From Streptomyces ficellus (GTDB taxonomy: Bacteria; Actinomycetota; Actinomycetes; Streptomycetales; Streptomycetaceae), in assembly GCF_030406405.1 (NCBI RefSeq), contig NZ_JAUEPL010000019.1, positions 42,385-106,384 of the forward strand: a DNA stretch of 64,000 bases, in the 5' to 3' direction. This document shows positions 7,295 through 16,372 of the stretch, in pieces. The number at the start of each line of letters is the position of its first letter. The first letter of the stretch is position 1. Below the pieces are notes generated by a model. That model did not search any database. It had not been told where the DNA came from and saw only the letters and a list, made by a program, of their open reading frames with translations. Both the position numbers and the translations under genes were made by a program.

Positions 7295-10200
7295 CTGACA
7301 CCGGCCAGGTCCCGGGCGAGGGGCAGCCGGAGAACGCAGGCATGGTGGAGCAGCCGGGCATCCCCGCTCCGGGCGCGTACACCTTCCTGGATCCCTCCGA
7401 GACCGCTGCCGAGGACGACGACCTGCTGCTGATGCCCGGTTCGCAGGGCGCGTGGAGCGAACCGCACACCCACGTGGACCCGGTGGGCGCGGCCATGATC
7501 GCGGAGCAGGCGCAGCAGGCGCAGCAGGCCGTGTACGAGTCGGTCGCGCAGGAGCAGCCCGCTCCGGTGTACGAGGCGCCCGTCGCCCAGGTGGACGCCC
7601 ACGAGGCCGGTGGCCGTGACTCCGGCTCGGTCGACCTGGGCGGCGTACGCATGCCGGAGCCGCAGCCGCAGCCGCAGCCGCAGCCGGAGCCCGCGCGGCG
7701 GCCGCTCCACATGGGCCCGCCGGTTCCCGACACCTCGGGCGGCGTGGTCCGCTCCCTCGCGGACCGCGGCCCGGCGAACCCGGGTCCCGCGACCTCCGGT
7801 GGTCTGGAGTACCTGGACGTGCCGCGCGAGGAGCCCGCGCCCGTACTGCCGGGGCCCCAGCTCGGCGAGCTCCCGCCGCAGAGCGCGGAACCGTGGTCGG
7901 CGCAGCCGCAGCCCGCGGCAGCAGAAACGGTCGTTCCGGAACCGGCCCCCGCGCCGGCCGCCCGGTTCGTCCAGGTCGAGGGCTCCGTCCCGACCACCCC
8001 GCACCTCGCCCCGGTGCCGCAGCCGGCCGCAGACCCGGTCGCCCCCGCCCCGGAGCCCGTCGCCCCGGAGCAGCAGGCCCAGGCCCCGGAACCGGTCGCC
8101 CCGCCCGCCCCGGAACCGGTCGCCCCGCCCGCCCCGGAACCGGTCGCCCCGCCCGTCCCGGAGCAGCAGGCCCCACAGGCAGCGCCCGAGCCCGTCGCCG
8201 CAGCCCCGGAACCCGTCGCCGCAGCCCCGGTCCCTGCGCCCGTCGCTCCTGCCCCCGAGCCCGTCGCCACGGCGCCCGAGCCCGTCGCCGCAGCTCCCGC
8301 CCCGGAACCCGTCGCGCCTGCCCCGGCCCCTGCGCCCGTTGCCACGGCCCCCGAGCCCGTCGCCACGGCGCCCGAGCCCGTCGCCACGGTCCCGGCCCCG
8401 CGCGACGGCGGCCCCAACGCAGCCGAAGCCGCCGCGCCCGTCGCCGCCGCCCCCGAGGCACCCGCGGAGCCCGTGGCACCGGCGCCCCCGGAGCCGACTG
8501 CGCCCGCACCGGCGGAGCCCGTGGCGGCCGAGCCCGCCCCCGTAACGGAACAGCCCGCGGTCGCCGAACAACCTGTGGCCGCCGAGCAGGCGGTCCCGGC
8601 CGAACAGCCCGCCGCACAGCCGCTGGCCGCCGAGCAGCCCCCGGTCGCCCAGCCGGCCCCGGTGGAGCAGCCCCCGATGGCCGACGAGCTCCCGATGGCC
8701 GAGCAGCCTCCGGCCGCCGAACAACCGCTGGCCCCCCAGCCGGTGGTTACCGCGCCCGTGGCCGAGGAGCCCGAGGAGGCCGCAGCCGCCGACAACGGGC
8801 AGAACACCCACAGCACCCAGCACAGCGACAACACGCGGCACACGGAAAGCGCCACCGCCCCGGCCCCCGCCTACGGCGACGTCGAGCGGGAAGCCGTCCT
8901 CCGCGTCATGCGCGAGCGCCGCGACATCCGCAACGGCTTCCGCAGTGACCCGATCCCGCACGAGGTCCTCCTCCGCGTACTGGAAGCCGCGCACACCGCG
9001 CCGTCCGTGGGCCACTCGCAGCCCTGGGACTTCGTCGTCATCCGCTCCGCCGAGACGCGGCGCACGATGCACGAACTCGCCCAGCGCCAGCGCGAGGCGT
9101 ACGCCAAGTCGCTCCCCAAGGGCCGGGCCAAGCAGTTCAAGGAACTGAAGATCGAGGCCATCCTCGACACCCCGGTCAACATCGTCGTTACCGCCGACCC
9201 CACCCGGGGCGGCCGGCACACCCTGGGCCGCCACACGCAGCCGCAGATGGCGCCGTACTCCTCCGCGCTGGCCGTCGAGAACCTGTGGCTCGCCGCCCGC
9301 GCCGAGGGGCTGGGCGTCGGCTGGGTGAGCTTCTTCGACGAGCGTGAGATGGTCCGGGCCCTCGGCCTGCCCGAGCACCTGGAAGTCGTCGCCTACCTCT
9401 GTGTGGGGTACGTGGACGAATTCCCGGAGGAGCCGGAGCTGATGCAGGCGGGCTGGTCCAAGCGCCGCCCGCTGTCCTGGGTCGTCCACGAGGAGACGTA
9501 CGGCCGCCGTGCCCTGCCCGGCGAGGAGCCGCACGACCTGCTCCAGGAGACCGTCACCAACATCCGTCCACTCGACGCCAAGGCGCTCGGTGAGGCGTGG
9601 GAGCGGCAGAAGCGGATGACCAAGCCCGCCGGCGCGCTCGGCATGCTGGAGATCATCTCGGCTCAGCTCTCGGGCCTGTCCCGGAAGTGCCCGCCGCCGA
9701 TCCCGGAGCCCGCGGCCGTCGCGATCTTCGCGGGCGACCACGGGGTGCACGCCCAGGGCGTCACCGCCTGGCCGCAGGAGGTCACGGCGCAGATGGTGGC
9801 CAACTTCCTCGGCGGCGGCGCGGTGTGCAACGCGTTCGCCAACCAGGTCGGCGCGGAGGTCTGCGTGGTCGACGTCGGCGTCGCCGGTGACCTGCCGGCC
9901 ACGCCGGGTCTGCTGCCGCGCAAGGTGCGCCCCGGCACGGCCGACTTCACCACCGGCCCGGCCCTCACCCGCGAGGAGGTGCTCGCGGCGGTCGAGGTCG
10001 GCATCGAGACGGCCCGCGACCTGGTCGCGGCGGGCAACAAGGCGCTGCTCACCGGCGAGATGGGCATCGCCAACACCACCGTCTCCGCCGCGCTGATCTC
10101 GGTCTACACGGACATCGACGCCGCCGAGGTCACCGGTCGCGGCACCGGCATCAACGACGAGATGCACGCCCGCAAGGTCGACGTCGTACGCCGCGCGCTG

Positions 10201-10587
10201 GAACTCCACCAGCCCGACCCGGCCGACCCCATCGGCGTCCTGTCGGCCATCGGCGGCCTGGAGCACGCCGCGCTCGTCGGCTTCATCCTCGGCGGGGCGT
10301 CCCTCCGTACCCCCGTCGTCCTCGACGGCGTCTCGGCGGGCGCGGCGGCGCTGGTCGCCCGGGCCATCGCCCCCGAGGCCCTCGCGGCCTGCATCGCGGG
10401 CCACCGCAGCGCGGAGCCGGGCCATGTGGCGGCCCTCAACAAGCTGGGCCTGCGCCCCCTGGTCGACCTGGACCTCCGCCTCGGCGAAGGCACCGGCGCG
10501 CTGCTGGCCCTCCCGGTGATCCAGAGCGCGGCCCGGGCCATGCACGAGGTGGCCACGTTCGACTCGGCGGGCGTCACGGAGAAGTGA
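7291..10587 (+). CDS. cobT: BluB-CobT fusion with long Pro/Ala-rich N-terminus
   Basis: A 1098-residue protein with three parts. Residues 1-525 are low-complexity, built from PEPVAPAP-like repeats after a conserved-looking acidic start (about 1-60). Residues about 528-745 are a BluB-type nitroreductase fold (ERRDIRNGF, PSVGHSQPWDFVVI, EGLGVGWVSFF), the FMN-consuming enzyme that makes 5,6-dimethylbenzimidazole. Residues about 755-1095 are CobT, the nicotinate-nucleotide:DMB phosphoribosyltransferase (IFAGDHGVHAQGVT, GEMGIANTT, RLGEGTGALLA with the catalytic Glu). It should make and activate the lower ligand of B12. The long disordered N-terminus is unusual. Confidence 0.9.
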   Translation: MTDTGQVPGEGQPENAGMVEQPGIPAPGAYTFLDPSETAAEDDDLLLMPGSQGAWSEPHTHVDPVGAAMIAEQAQQAQQAVYESVAQEQPAPVYEAPVAQVDAHEAGGRDSGSVDLGGVRMPEPQPQPQPQPEPARRPLHMGPPVPDTSGGVVRSLADRGPANPGPATSGGLEYLDVPREEPAPVLPGPQLGELPPQSAEPWSAQPQPAAAETVVPEPAPAPAARFVQVEGSVPTTPHLAPVPQPAADPVAPAPEPVAPEQQAQAPEPVAPPAPEPVAPPAPEPVAPPVPEQQAPQAAPEPVAAAPEPVAAAPVPAPVAPAPEPVATAPEPVAAAPAPEPVAPAPAPAPVATAPEPVATAPEPVATVPAPRDGGPNAAEAAAPVAAAPEAPAEPVAPAPPEPTAPAPAEPVAAEPAPVTEQPAVAEQPVAAEQAVPAEQPAAQPLAAEQPPVAQPAPVEQPPMADELPMAEQPPAAEQPLAPQPVVTAPVAEEPEEAAAADNGQNTHSTQHSDNTRHTESATAPAPAYGDVEREAVLRVMRERRDIRNGFRSDPIPHEVLLRVLEAAHTAPSVGHSQPWDFVVIRSAETRRTMHELAQRQREAYAKSLPKGRAKQFKELKIEAILDTPVNIVVTADPTRGGRHTLGRHTQPQMAPYSSALAVENLWLAARAEGLGVGWVSFFDEREMVRALGLPEHLEVVAYLCVGYVDEFPEEPELMQAGWSKRRPLSWVVHEETYGRRALPGEEPHDLLQETVTNIRPLDAKALGEAWERQKRMTKPAGALGMLEIISAQLSGLSRKCPPPIPEPAAVAIFAGDHGVHAQGVTAWPQEVTAQMVANFLGGGAVCNAFANQVGAEVCVVDVGVAGDLPATPGLLPRKVRPGTADFTTGPALTREEVLAAVEVGIETARDLVAAGNKALLTGEMGIANTTVSAALISVYTDIDAAEVTGRGTGINDEMHARKVDVVRRALELHQPDPADPIGVLSAIGGLEHAALVGFILGGASLRTPVVLDGVSAGAAALVARAIAPEALAACIAGHRSAEPGHVAALNKLGLRPLVDLDLRLGEGTGALLALPVIQSAARAMHEVATFDSAGVTEK

Positions 10588-10621
10588 GCCCCGCGGTGTG
10601 AGGGGCCGAGGTCGAGGTGAG

Positions 10622-10663
10622 GGGTGCTCGGACGCAAAGGCGCGAAGCGCAGTCCGAGCCCCC
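10622..10663 (+). terminator. Hairpin after bluB-cobT
   Basis: GCTCGGAC (10626-10633) pairs with GTCCGAGC (10652-10659), extended by three G-C pairs beyond a single mismatch. It begins about 35 nt after the cobT stop and is a plausible terminator, so cysG is probably transcribed from its own promoter. Confidence 0.6.
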
Positions 10664-11001
10664 ACCGGAGCACCCGGCCCCCGCCCCTGCCCACCGCCAG
10701 GAGCCCACCGCCGAGCACCCCTCCCAAGGCACCGCCCCAAGGCAGGCCCCAAAGCATCCCCGCAGCGCACCCGTCACCGGGCACACCCGAACACCCCGGG
10801 CCCCATGCCCGCATGTCCCCACGCCCGGGGCACCGCCCACCGGGGCACCCACCCCACCCACCCCACCCAACGCCCCCGCCCGCGTCGCCGCCGCGACCCG
10901 TATCGTGGTCCGCAACGTCTCACCCCCCGCCCCACCAGCCGCTTCACCGTCGCAGCGGCCGCCGCACAGAGCAACACCCCGCCCGAGGAGCCCGCACCGC
11001 C
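10664..11001 (+). other. C-rich intergenic region before cysG
   Basis: About 340 nt of C-rich, low-complexity sequence on this strand. Open frames cross it only because stop codons are rare at this composition; they encode Pro/Arg/Thr-rich strings with no domain. GAGGAG at 10985-10990 may be the ribosome site for the next gene, though 11 nt from the start. I see no other feature. Confidence 0.5.
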
Positions 11002-12234
11002 ATGGTCGAGTACGCCGAGCACCCCGCCTACCCCGTCGGACTTCGCCTCTCCGGGCGCCGTGTCGTCGTCATCGGCGGCGGGCAGGTGGCCCAGCGCCGG
11101 CTCCCCGCCCTCATCGCGGCCGGTGCCGACGTCACGCTCGTATCGCCGTCCGCCACCCCCTCGGTGGAGGCCATGGCGGAGGCGGGCGAGATCCGCTGGG
11201 AGCGCCGCCGGTACGAGGACGGGGACCTGGCCGACGCCTGGTACGCCCTGATCGCGTCCAGCGATCCCGAGGCCAACGCCCGTGCCTCCGCCGAGGCCGA
11301 GCGCACCCGCACCTGGTGCGTACGCTCCGACGACGCCGAGGCGGCCACGGCGTGGACGCCCGCGACCGGCCGCAGCGAGGGCGTCACGGTGGCCGTGCTG
11401 ACCGGGCACGACCCGCGCCGTTCCGCGGCCGTGCGGGACGCGATCGTCGAGGGGCTGCGCGACGGCTCGATCGCGGCTCCGCACCACCGCTCCCGTACCC
11501 CGTTCGTCGCCCTCGTCGGCGGCGGCCCCGGCGACCCGGACCTGATCACGGTCCGCGGCCGCCGCCTGCTCGCCGAGGCGGACGTGGTCATCGCGGACCG
11601 CCTCGGCCCCCGCGACCTCCTGGACGAGCTGCCGCCGCACGTCGAGGTGATCGACGCGGCGAAGATCCCCTACGGCCGTTTCATGGCGCAGGAGGCGATC
11701 AACAACGCGCTGATCGAGCACGCCAAGGCGGGTAAGTCCGTGGTCCGCCTCAAGGGCGGCGACCCCTTCGTGTTCGGGCGCGGTATGGAGGAGGCGCAGG
11801 CGCTCGCCGAGGCCGGCATCGCCTGCACGGTGGTGCCGGGCATCTCCAGCTCGATCAGCGTTCCGGGCGCGGCGGGCATCCCGGTCACGCACCGCGGGGT
11901 GGCCCATGAGTTCACGGTGGTCAGCGGCCATGTCGCGCCGGAGGACCCGCGCTCGCTGGTCGACTGGGAGTCCCTCGCCAAGCTGCGCGGCACGCTGGTG
12001 ATCCTGATGGGCGTCGACAAGATCGGCGCGATCGCCAAGGCGCTGGTCGCCCACGGCAAGGCCCCGGACACGCCGCTCGCACTGGTCCAGGAGGGCACGA
12101 CGGCCACGCAGCGCCGCGTGGACGCGACGCTCGCGACGGTCGCGGAGAAGGTGAAGGCGGAGGATGTACGCCCGCCGGCGGTCATCGTCATCGGCCCGGT
12201 CGTCGCCGAAGGCCCGCACAAGAACACGAAGTAA
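11002..12234 (+). CDS. cysG: Siroheme synthase-type uroporphyrinogen-III methyltransferase
   Basis: A 410-residue fusion. Residues about 10-160 are a precorrin-2 dehydrogenase-like NAD(P) domain (VVVIGGGQVAQRRL, then the FxxxxS-type ALIASSDPEAN). Residues about 170-405 are the SAM-dependent uroporphyrinogen-III C-methyltransferase (SUMT): VALVGGGPGDPDLIT, VVRLKGGDPFVFGRG, VVPGISSSISVPGAAGIPVTHRG. It makes precorrin-2, shared by sirohaem (sulphite and nitrite reductases) and cobalamin, fitting the two corrinoid genes upstream. ATG 11002 gives MVEYAEHPAYPV. Often annotated cobA in this genus. Confidence 0.9.
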   Translation: MVEYAEHPAYPVGLRLSGRRVVVIGGGQVAQRRLPALIAAGADVTLVSPSATPSVEAMAEAGEIRWERRRYEDGDLADAWYALIASSDPEANARASAEAERTRTWCVRSDDAEAATAWTPATGRSEGVTVAVLTGHDPRRSAAVRDAIVEGLRDGSIAAPHHRSRTPFVALVGGGPGDPDLITVRGRRLLAEADVVIADRLGPRDLLDELPPHVEVIDAAKIPYGRFMAQEAINNALIEHAKAGKSVVRLKGGDPFVFGRGMEEAQALAEAGIACTVVPGISSSISVPGAAGIPVTHRGVAHEFTVVSGHVAPEDPRSLVDWESLAKLRGTLVILMGVDKIGAIAKALVAHGKAPDTPLALVQEGTTATQRRVDATLATVAEKVKAEDVRPPAVIVIGPVVAEGPHKNTK

Positions 12235-12244
12235 CACGCCGGCA

Positions 12245-12280
12245 CCCCACCCCCGACGACCGCCCCACCCCCGACGACCG
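12245..12280 (+). repeat. Perfect 18-bp tandem duplication
   Basis: The unit ccccacccccgacgaccg is present twice head to tail (12245-12262 and 12263-12280) in the 84-nt gap between cysG and the SpoU gene. It overlaps no gene and probably arose by slippage. Confidence 0.7.
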
Positions 12281-12318
12281 CCCTACCCCACCCAACCCCC
12301 GACAAGGCGTATCACCCA

Positions 12319-13137
12319 GTGGCCGAGCTCATCACCATCGACGATCCCGACGACCCGCGCCTGCGCGACTACACGGGCCTGACCGACGTCGAACTGCGGC
12401 GCAGGCGCGAGCCCGCAGAGGGGCTGTTCATCGCCGAGGGCGAGAAGGTCATCCGCCGCGCCAAGCAGGCCGGGTACGAGATGCGCTCCATGCTGCTGTC
12501 GGCCAAGTGGGTCGACGTCATGCGGGACGTCATCGAGGAGGTCCCGGCGCCCGTGTACGTGGTGACGCCGGACCTCGCCGAGCGCGTCACCGGCTACCAC
12601 GTGCACCGCGGCGCGCTCGCCTCCATGCAGCGCACGCCGCTGCCCACGGCGGGCGAACTGCTCCATCACGCCCGCCGGGTGGTCGTCATGGAGGGCGTCA
12701 ACGACCACACCAACATCGGCGCGATCTTCCGCAGCGCCGCCGCCCTCGGCATGGACGCGGTGCTGCTCTCCCCGGACTGCGCGGACCCGCTCTACCGCCG
12801 CTCGGTGAAGGTGTCGATGGGCGCCGTCTTCTCCGTACCGTACGCCCGGCTGGAGACCTGGCCCCGGGGTCTGGAGACGGTACGCGGGGCGGGCTTCAAG
12901 CTGCTCGCGCTGACCCCCCACGAGAAGGCCACCCCGATCGACGAGGCGGCCCCGCACCGTCTCGACAGGGTCGCCCTGATGCTGGGCGCGGAGGGCGAGG
13001 GCCTGTCCGCCAAGGCGCTGACCGCGGCCGACGCGTGGGTACGCATCCCGATGGCGCACGGCGTCGACTCGCTCAACGTGGGCGCGGCGGCCGCGGTCGC
13101 TTTCTACGCCGTGGCCACCGACCGCCCCGGGGCCTGA
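12319..13137 (+). CDS. SpoU/TrmH-family RNA 2'-O-methyltransferase
   Basis: SPOUT-superfamily RNA ribose methyltransferase, 272 residues. An N-terminal substrate-binding part (about 1-115) precedes the knotted catalytic domain with all three motifs: NDHTNIGAIFRSA (motif 1), MLGAEGEGLS (motif 2) and IPMAHGVDSLNVGAAAAV (motif 3). It probably methylates a ribose in rRNA or tRNA; which one cannot be told. The start is GTG 12319, after a weak purine stretch. The gene is convergent with the kinase, with 10 nt between stops. Confidence 0.88.
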   Translation: MAELITIDDPDDPRLRDYTGLTDVELRRRREPAEGLFIAEGEKVIRRAKQAGYEMRSMLLSAKWVDVMRDVIEEVPAPVYVVTPDLAERVTGYHVHRGALASMQRTPLPTAGELLHHARRVVVMEGVNDHTNIGAIFRSAAALGMDAVLLSPDCADPLYRRSVKVSMGAVFSVPYARLETWPRGLETVRGAGFKLLALTPHEKATPIDEAAPHRLDRVALMLGAEGEGLSAKALTAADAWVRIPMAHGVDSLNVGAAAAVAFYAVATDRPGA

Positions 13138-13147
13138 GAGCCGCCGG

Positions 13148-14413
13148 CTATCCCTGGAGGCCCTGCGCCGCCGCGATCCCCAGCAGCACGATCAGCGTCA
13201 CCACCACGAAGACGAAGATCCGCTGACGCAGCAGTCGCGGGTTCGCCGGCCGGCGCCCGCCCGTGCCCGTACGCCCGCCCGTGCCCGTACGCCCGCCCGC
13301 GCCCGTACGCCCGCCCGCGCCCGTGCGCGCGCCGGGCCGGGACGCCGTCCGGCCGCCGCCGGTCCGTGACTGGGTGCGGGACGACGAGGTGCGGGAAGCC
13401 CGCGCCCCGGGCCCCGGGGCGGGCGTCCGGTGCGTACGCCCATGCGTGCCGCGCTCGCCACCACCGCGCTCGGTGGTGCGTTCCATCGTGCGCTCGGTGT
13501 ACCGCTCGGTGAGCCGCCCCGTGGGCCGGTCGTCCACGGGCCGTGACGCCGGGCGCGGGGTGACGGGGCGCCCGTCCGGCAGGCCCTGAGCCTCCCGCGC
13601 GGCGATCTCCTTGAGCCGCATGGACAATTGCAGGGTGCTGGGCCGGTCCTCCGGGTCCTTCGCGAGGCAGGCCCGTACGAGTGGCGCGAGGGCGTCCGGC
13701 ACGCCCTGCAACTGCGGCTCCTCGTGCACCACCCGGTAGAGCATGACCTCGGAACTTCCGTGTCCGAAGGGCGAGTCGGCCATCGCCGCGTACGCCAGCG
13801 TCGCACCGAGCGCGAACACGTCCGTCGCCGGAGTCACCGCCGCGCCCCTCACCTGCTCGGGCGCGAGGAAGCCGGGCGAGCCCACCGCCGTACCGACGTG
13901 GGTGAGCGTGGACGCGCCGGTCGCCCAGGCGATACCGAAGTCGATGATCCGCGGGCCCTTGGGCGACAGGAGGATGTTCGACGGCTTGAGGTCCCGGTGC
14001 ACGACCCCGGCCTCGTGGACCGCCACCAGGCCCTCCGAGAGCGCCGCCCCGATGGCGGCCACGTCGGCGGCGCCCAGGGGGCCTTCCTCGGCGACCTTGT
14101 CGTGCAGGGAGGGCCCGGGCACGTACTGCGTGGCGAACCACGGACGCTCCGCCTCCAGGTCGGCCGCCACCAGGCGCGCCGTGCACCCGCCCCGGATGCG
14201 GCGCGCGGCCGACACCTCGCGGGCGAACCTCGACCTGAACTCCTGGTCCTCGGCGAGATCCGGCCGGATCACCTTCAGGGCCACCCGCTGCCCGCGCCGG
14301 TCGGAACCGAGGTACACGACCCCCATGCCGCCCGCGCCCAGCCGCCGGTGGAGCCTGAACGAGCCGACGACACGCGGATCCTCGCGCCGGAGCCGCATCA
14401 TCGCCATGTCCAT
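13148..14413 (-). CDS. Membrane-anchored Ser/Thr protein kinase
   Basis: A 421-residue Hanks-type kinase. The kinase domain (about 19-285) has the glycine loop GAGGMGVVYLG, ATP lysine K47, catalytic HRDLKPSN (D141) and DFG (158-160), then an APEQV motif. A disordered Arg/Thr-rich linker (about 290-395) includes four copies of an RTGAGG/RTGTGG unit. One C-terminal transmembrane helix (about 398-418) leaves almost nothing outside, so there is no PASTA-like sensor and the signal must come from within or from a partner. I use ATG 14413 (MDMAMMRLR); nearby in-frame ATGs at 14407, 14401 and 14398 are alternatives. Confidence 0.88.
   Translation of the reverse strand: MDMAMMRLRREDPRVVGSFRLHRRLGAGGMGVVYLGSDRRGQRVALKVIRPDLAEDQEFRSRFAREVSAARRIRGGCTARLVAADLEAERPWFATQYVPGPSLHDKVAEEGPLGAADVAAIGAALSEGLVAVHEAGVVHRDLKPSNILLSPKGPRIIDFGIAWATGASTLTHVGTAVGSPGFLAPEQVRGAAVTPATDVFALGATLAYAAMADSPFGHGSSEVMLYRVVHEEPQLQGVPDALAPLVRACLAKDPEDRPSTLQLSMRLKEIAAREAQGLPDGRPVTPRPASRPVDDRPTGRLTERYTERTMERTTERGGGERGTHGRTHRTPAPGPGARASRTSSSRTQSRTGGGRTASRPGARTGAGGRTGAGGRTGTGGRTGTGGRRPANPRLLRQRIFVFVVVTLIVLLGIAAAQGLQG
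13254..13325 (-). repeat. Four 18-bp tandem repeats in the kinase gene
   Basis: Four head-to-tail 18-bp units (plus-strand consensus cgcccgcccgygcccgta), two pairs differing at one base, encode the repeated RTGAGG/RTGTGG linker of the kinase. The copy number is likely to vary between strains. Confidence 0.8.
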
Positions 14414-14923
14414 CCCCGCTGCCCAGTGTCCGTGTGACGTGGCACAGCTTACGTACCCACGCCCCAGTGCGCTCATAGGCCGCGCCCTCGCGAGGCGATC
14501 GATTGTCAGTGCCGGGCGGCACACTTGAGGAGTGGTCAGGGCCCGGCCTACCCCCGCCGGCGGACCTGTGCGGTTTGCCAACGCTGCGCCGTGGAAGGGG
14601 GATTGACTCCATGGCGCGGGGGACGGCGCGATGTGAAGGGAGACCAGGGGGTTACGGGGGGAGGGCAGTGGAGTGAGGGATGTCACCCATCCCCGGAACA
14701 GCCCCTTCCCCTCCGGGAAGACCCTCAGGCCCAGGCCCCCGTCTCCACCCAGGGGAGTACGCCGGGCGGCCGCGGGTCATCCTCCGGGAGGCCCGGGAAT
14801 CGGTACGCGGGCATGACGCCAGGGTCGCTCCGGCTCCCTAATGTTGAGGTCAAGCGGCGGGTGGCAGCACTCGTCCCCCGAGGTCGGACACCCGCCGCCG
14901 CCAGATACGACAGGAGAGGGACC
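14414..14923. other. Divergent intergenic region, kinase / small protein
   Basis: 510 nt between divergent genes. It must hold promoters for both, but I see no convincing -35/-10 pair. An open plus-strand frame from about 14525 is only the upstream extension of the small membrane gene. A CAGGAGAGGG ribosome site ends the region. Nothing else can be supported. Confidence 0.5.
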
Positions 14924-15130
14924 ATGGCCGACACGGCTTCGCGGACGGTGATCCGCACGCAGGGACGCAAGGCGGTCGCCTCGTTCGGCGGCCGTCCGTC
15001 CGGCAGGCGTCACCCGCTGGTGGCGACAGCGATGGTTCTTCCTCTGGCCGCGCTCCTGGTGGTCGTCTTCGGCGGCTGGGAGGCAGTGGTCACACAGGCG
15101 TCGTCCGTGGGCGTGATGCTGGGGCGCTGA
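14924..15130 (+). CDS. Small basic single-span membrane protein
   Basis: A 68-residue protein of unknown function. The first 33 residues are basic and Ser/Arg-rich (MADTASRTVIRTQGRKAV...), and one transmembrane segment follows at about 36-56 (VATAMVLPLAALLVVVFGGW). The start has an excellent CAGGAGAGGG ribosome site, which is why I start here rather than at the in-frame upstream extension. Two hairpins follow. I recall similar small proteins in Streptomyces, but no function. Confidence 0.7.
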   Translation: MADTASRTVIRTQGRKAVASFGGRPSGRRHPLVATAMVLPLAALLVVVFGGWEAVVTQASSVGVMLGR

Positions 15131-15213
15131 GCGGCGCCCCGGACCCGGGTGAGCGGCCCGGGTCAGGGACATCCGGCCAACAGCCCCGTGGGGACGGGGG
15201 TGCGGCGGACGGC

Positions 15214-15251
15214 AGCGGTGGCCGGCAGCTGGGGAGCTGCCGGCCACCGCT
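15214..15251 (+). terminator. Strong terminator with 17-bp perfect stem
   Basis: AGCGGTGGCCGGCAGCT (15214-15230) pairs perfectly with 15235-15251 around a GGGG loop and is followed by TTGTT. A weaker 8-bp hairpin (15142-15149 with 15157-15164) precedes it. Together they close the small membrane-protein gene only 40 nt before the next start. Confidence 0.88.
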
Positions 15252-15294
15252 TTGTTCCCCCGAAGCCGGCTGTGCCGGCGCGTAGGGTCGGGGC

Positions 15295-16332
15295 GTGCAG
15301 CAGGAGATCCCCCCACTCGTCCGCGAGCTCGCCGCCGTCGCGCACGTCGCCGCGCACCAGCCCGCCCCGCCGGCACCGGCCACGTCCGCACCGCCCCTGC
15401 CCGCGCATCCCCCGGCGGTACCGCCCCCGGCCGCCCCCTGCCGAGCCTGCCGAGGCAGCGCGGCCGCTGCCGTGCTGGCCGACCGGGACGACGGCACCGT
15501 CGTGCGTCATGGGGGAGCCGTCGCCAAGGCGCACGCGCCGGGCACCGACATCGCGGCGCACCGCGCCCGGCTGGCCGTCGCCGCTCACCCGCGACTCGCC
15601 GGCATCCTCCTGCCGCCCCTGCCGGTCACCGCCCCCGATGTCCACGGCCGCCCCGTCACCGCCTGGCCGTACGGCACGCCCGTCGACCCCGCCGATCCGG
15701 ACGCCGCTCCCTGGGAGGACGCCGCCGCCCTGCTCGCCCGGCTCCACTCCGTACCGCCCGCCGAGCTCCCCGCCCCGCTGCCGCCCATGCGCGGCCCCGC
15801 CAAGGCGGCCCGGGCCGTGGCGCGCATGGGGGCGGCCGGGCCGCACCCCGCCGCCGCGCCGGTACGCGCCGCCTGGCGCCGCCTGCCCGGGTGGGCCCGC
15901 GGCGAAGGTCCCCCGCCCGGGCCCGAACGCCTCTGCCACGGCGACCTCCACCTCGGCCAGCTCATCCGCCACCCCGCCGCCACCGGCCCTTGGCTGCTGA
16001 TCGACGTGGACGATCTCGGCATGGGCGACCCCGCGTGGGACCTGGCCCGGCCCGCCGCCTGGTATGCGGCCGGCCTCCTGCCGCCCCTCGTGTGGAGCCG
16101 GTTCCTGGGCGCGTACCGCGCGGCCGGCGGCCCGGCCGTTCCCCCCGAGGGCGACCCCTGGCCCCGGCTGGACGTTCCGGCCCGCGCGCTGACCGTCCAG
16201 ACGGCCGCCCTCGCCATCGCCAAGAGCACCGTTGAGAGGCGCGACTTGGACGAGGTCGAGCTGAGCGTTGTGGACGCGTGTGCCCGAATCGCCACCCTCC
16301 CGCCCGAGTTGGCCCGAGAAGTCTCGTCGTAA
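15295..16332 (+). CDS. Aminoglycoside phosphotransferase-like kinase
   Basis: A 345-residue protein with the APH/choline-kinase fold. The catalytic Brenner motif is LCHGDLHLGQL and the metal-binding segment is LIDVDDLGMGDPAWDLA; the ATP-lysine region is GGAVAKAHAPG. Residues about 20-60 are Pro/Ala-rich. Substrate is unknown; many family members are not resistance genes. GTG 15295 is chosen because a TAGGGT hexamer (15283-15288) ends 6 nt upstream and there is no ribosome site, suggesting a leaderless mRNA. Confidence 0.8.
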   Translation: MQQEIPPLVRELAAVAHVAAHQPAPPAPATSAPPLPAHPPAVPPPAAPCRACRGSAAAAVLADRDDGTVVRHGGAVAKAHAPGTDIAAHRARLAVAAHPRLAGILLPPLPVTAPDVHGRPVTAWPYGTPVDPADPDAAPWEDAAALLARLHSVPPAELPAPLPPMRGPAKAARAVARMGAAGPHPAAAPVRAAWRRLPGWARGEGPPPGPERLCHGDLHLGQLIRHPAATGPWLLIDVDDLGMGDPAWDLARPAAWYAAGLLPPLVWSRFLGAYRAAGGPAVPPEGDPWPRLDVPARALTVQTAALAIAKSTVERRDLDEVELSVVDACARIATLPPELAREVSS

Positions 16333-16372
16333 GGTGTGGACATCATCCCGACGGCGAGGAGTTGAGCCAAGC

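Noticed and set aside
7162..10770. A frame of about 1200 codons antisense to bluB-cobT
   Set aside because: Long antisense frames are expected where third positions are nearly all G or C. It has Gly/Arg/Leu-rich composition and no motif.
15295..16332. Aminoglycoside resistance gene
   Set aside because: The fold is APH-like, but the neighbours are housekeeping and the family covers many other substrates.
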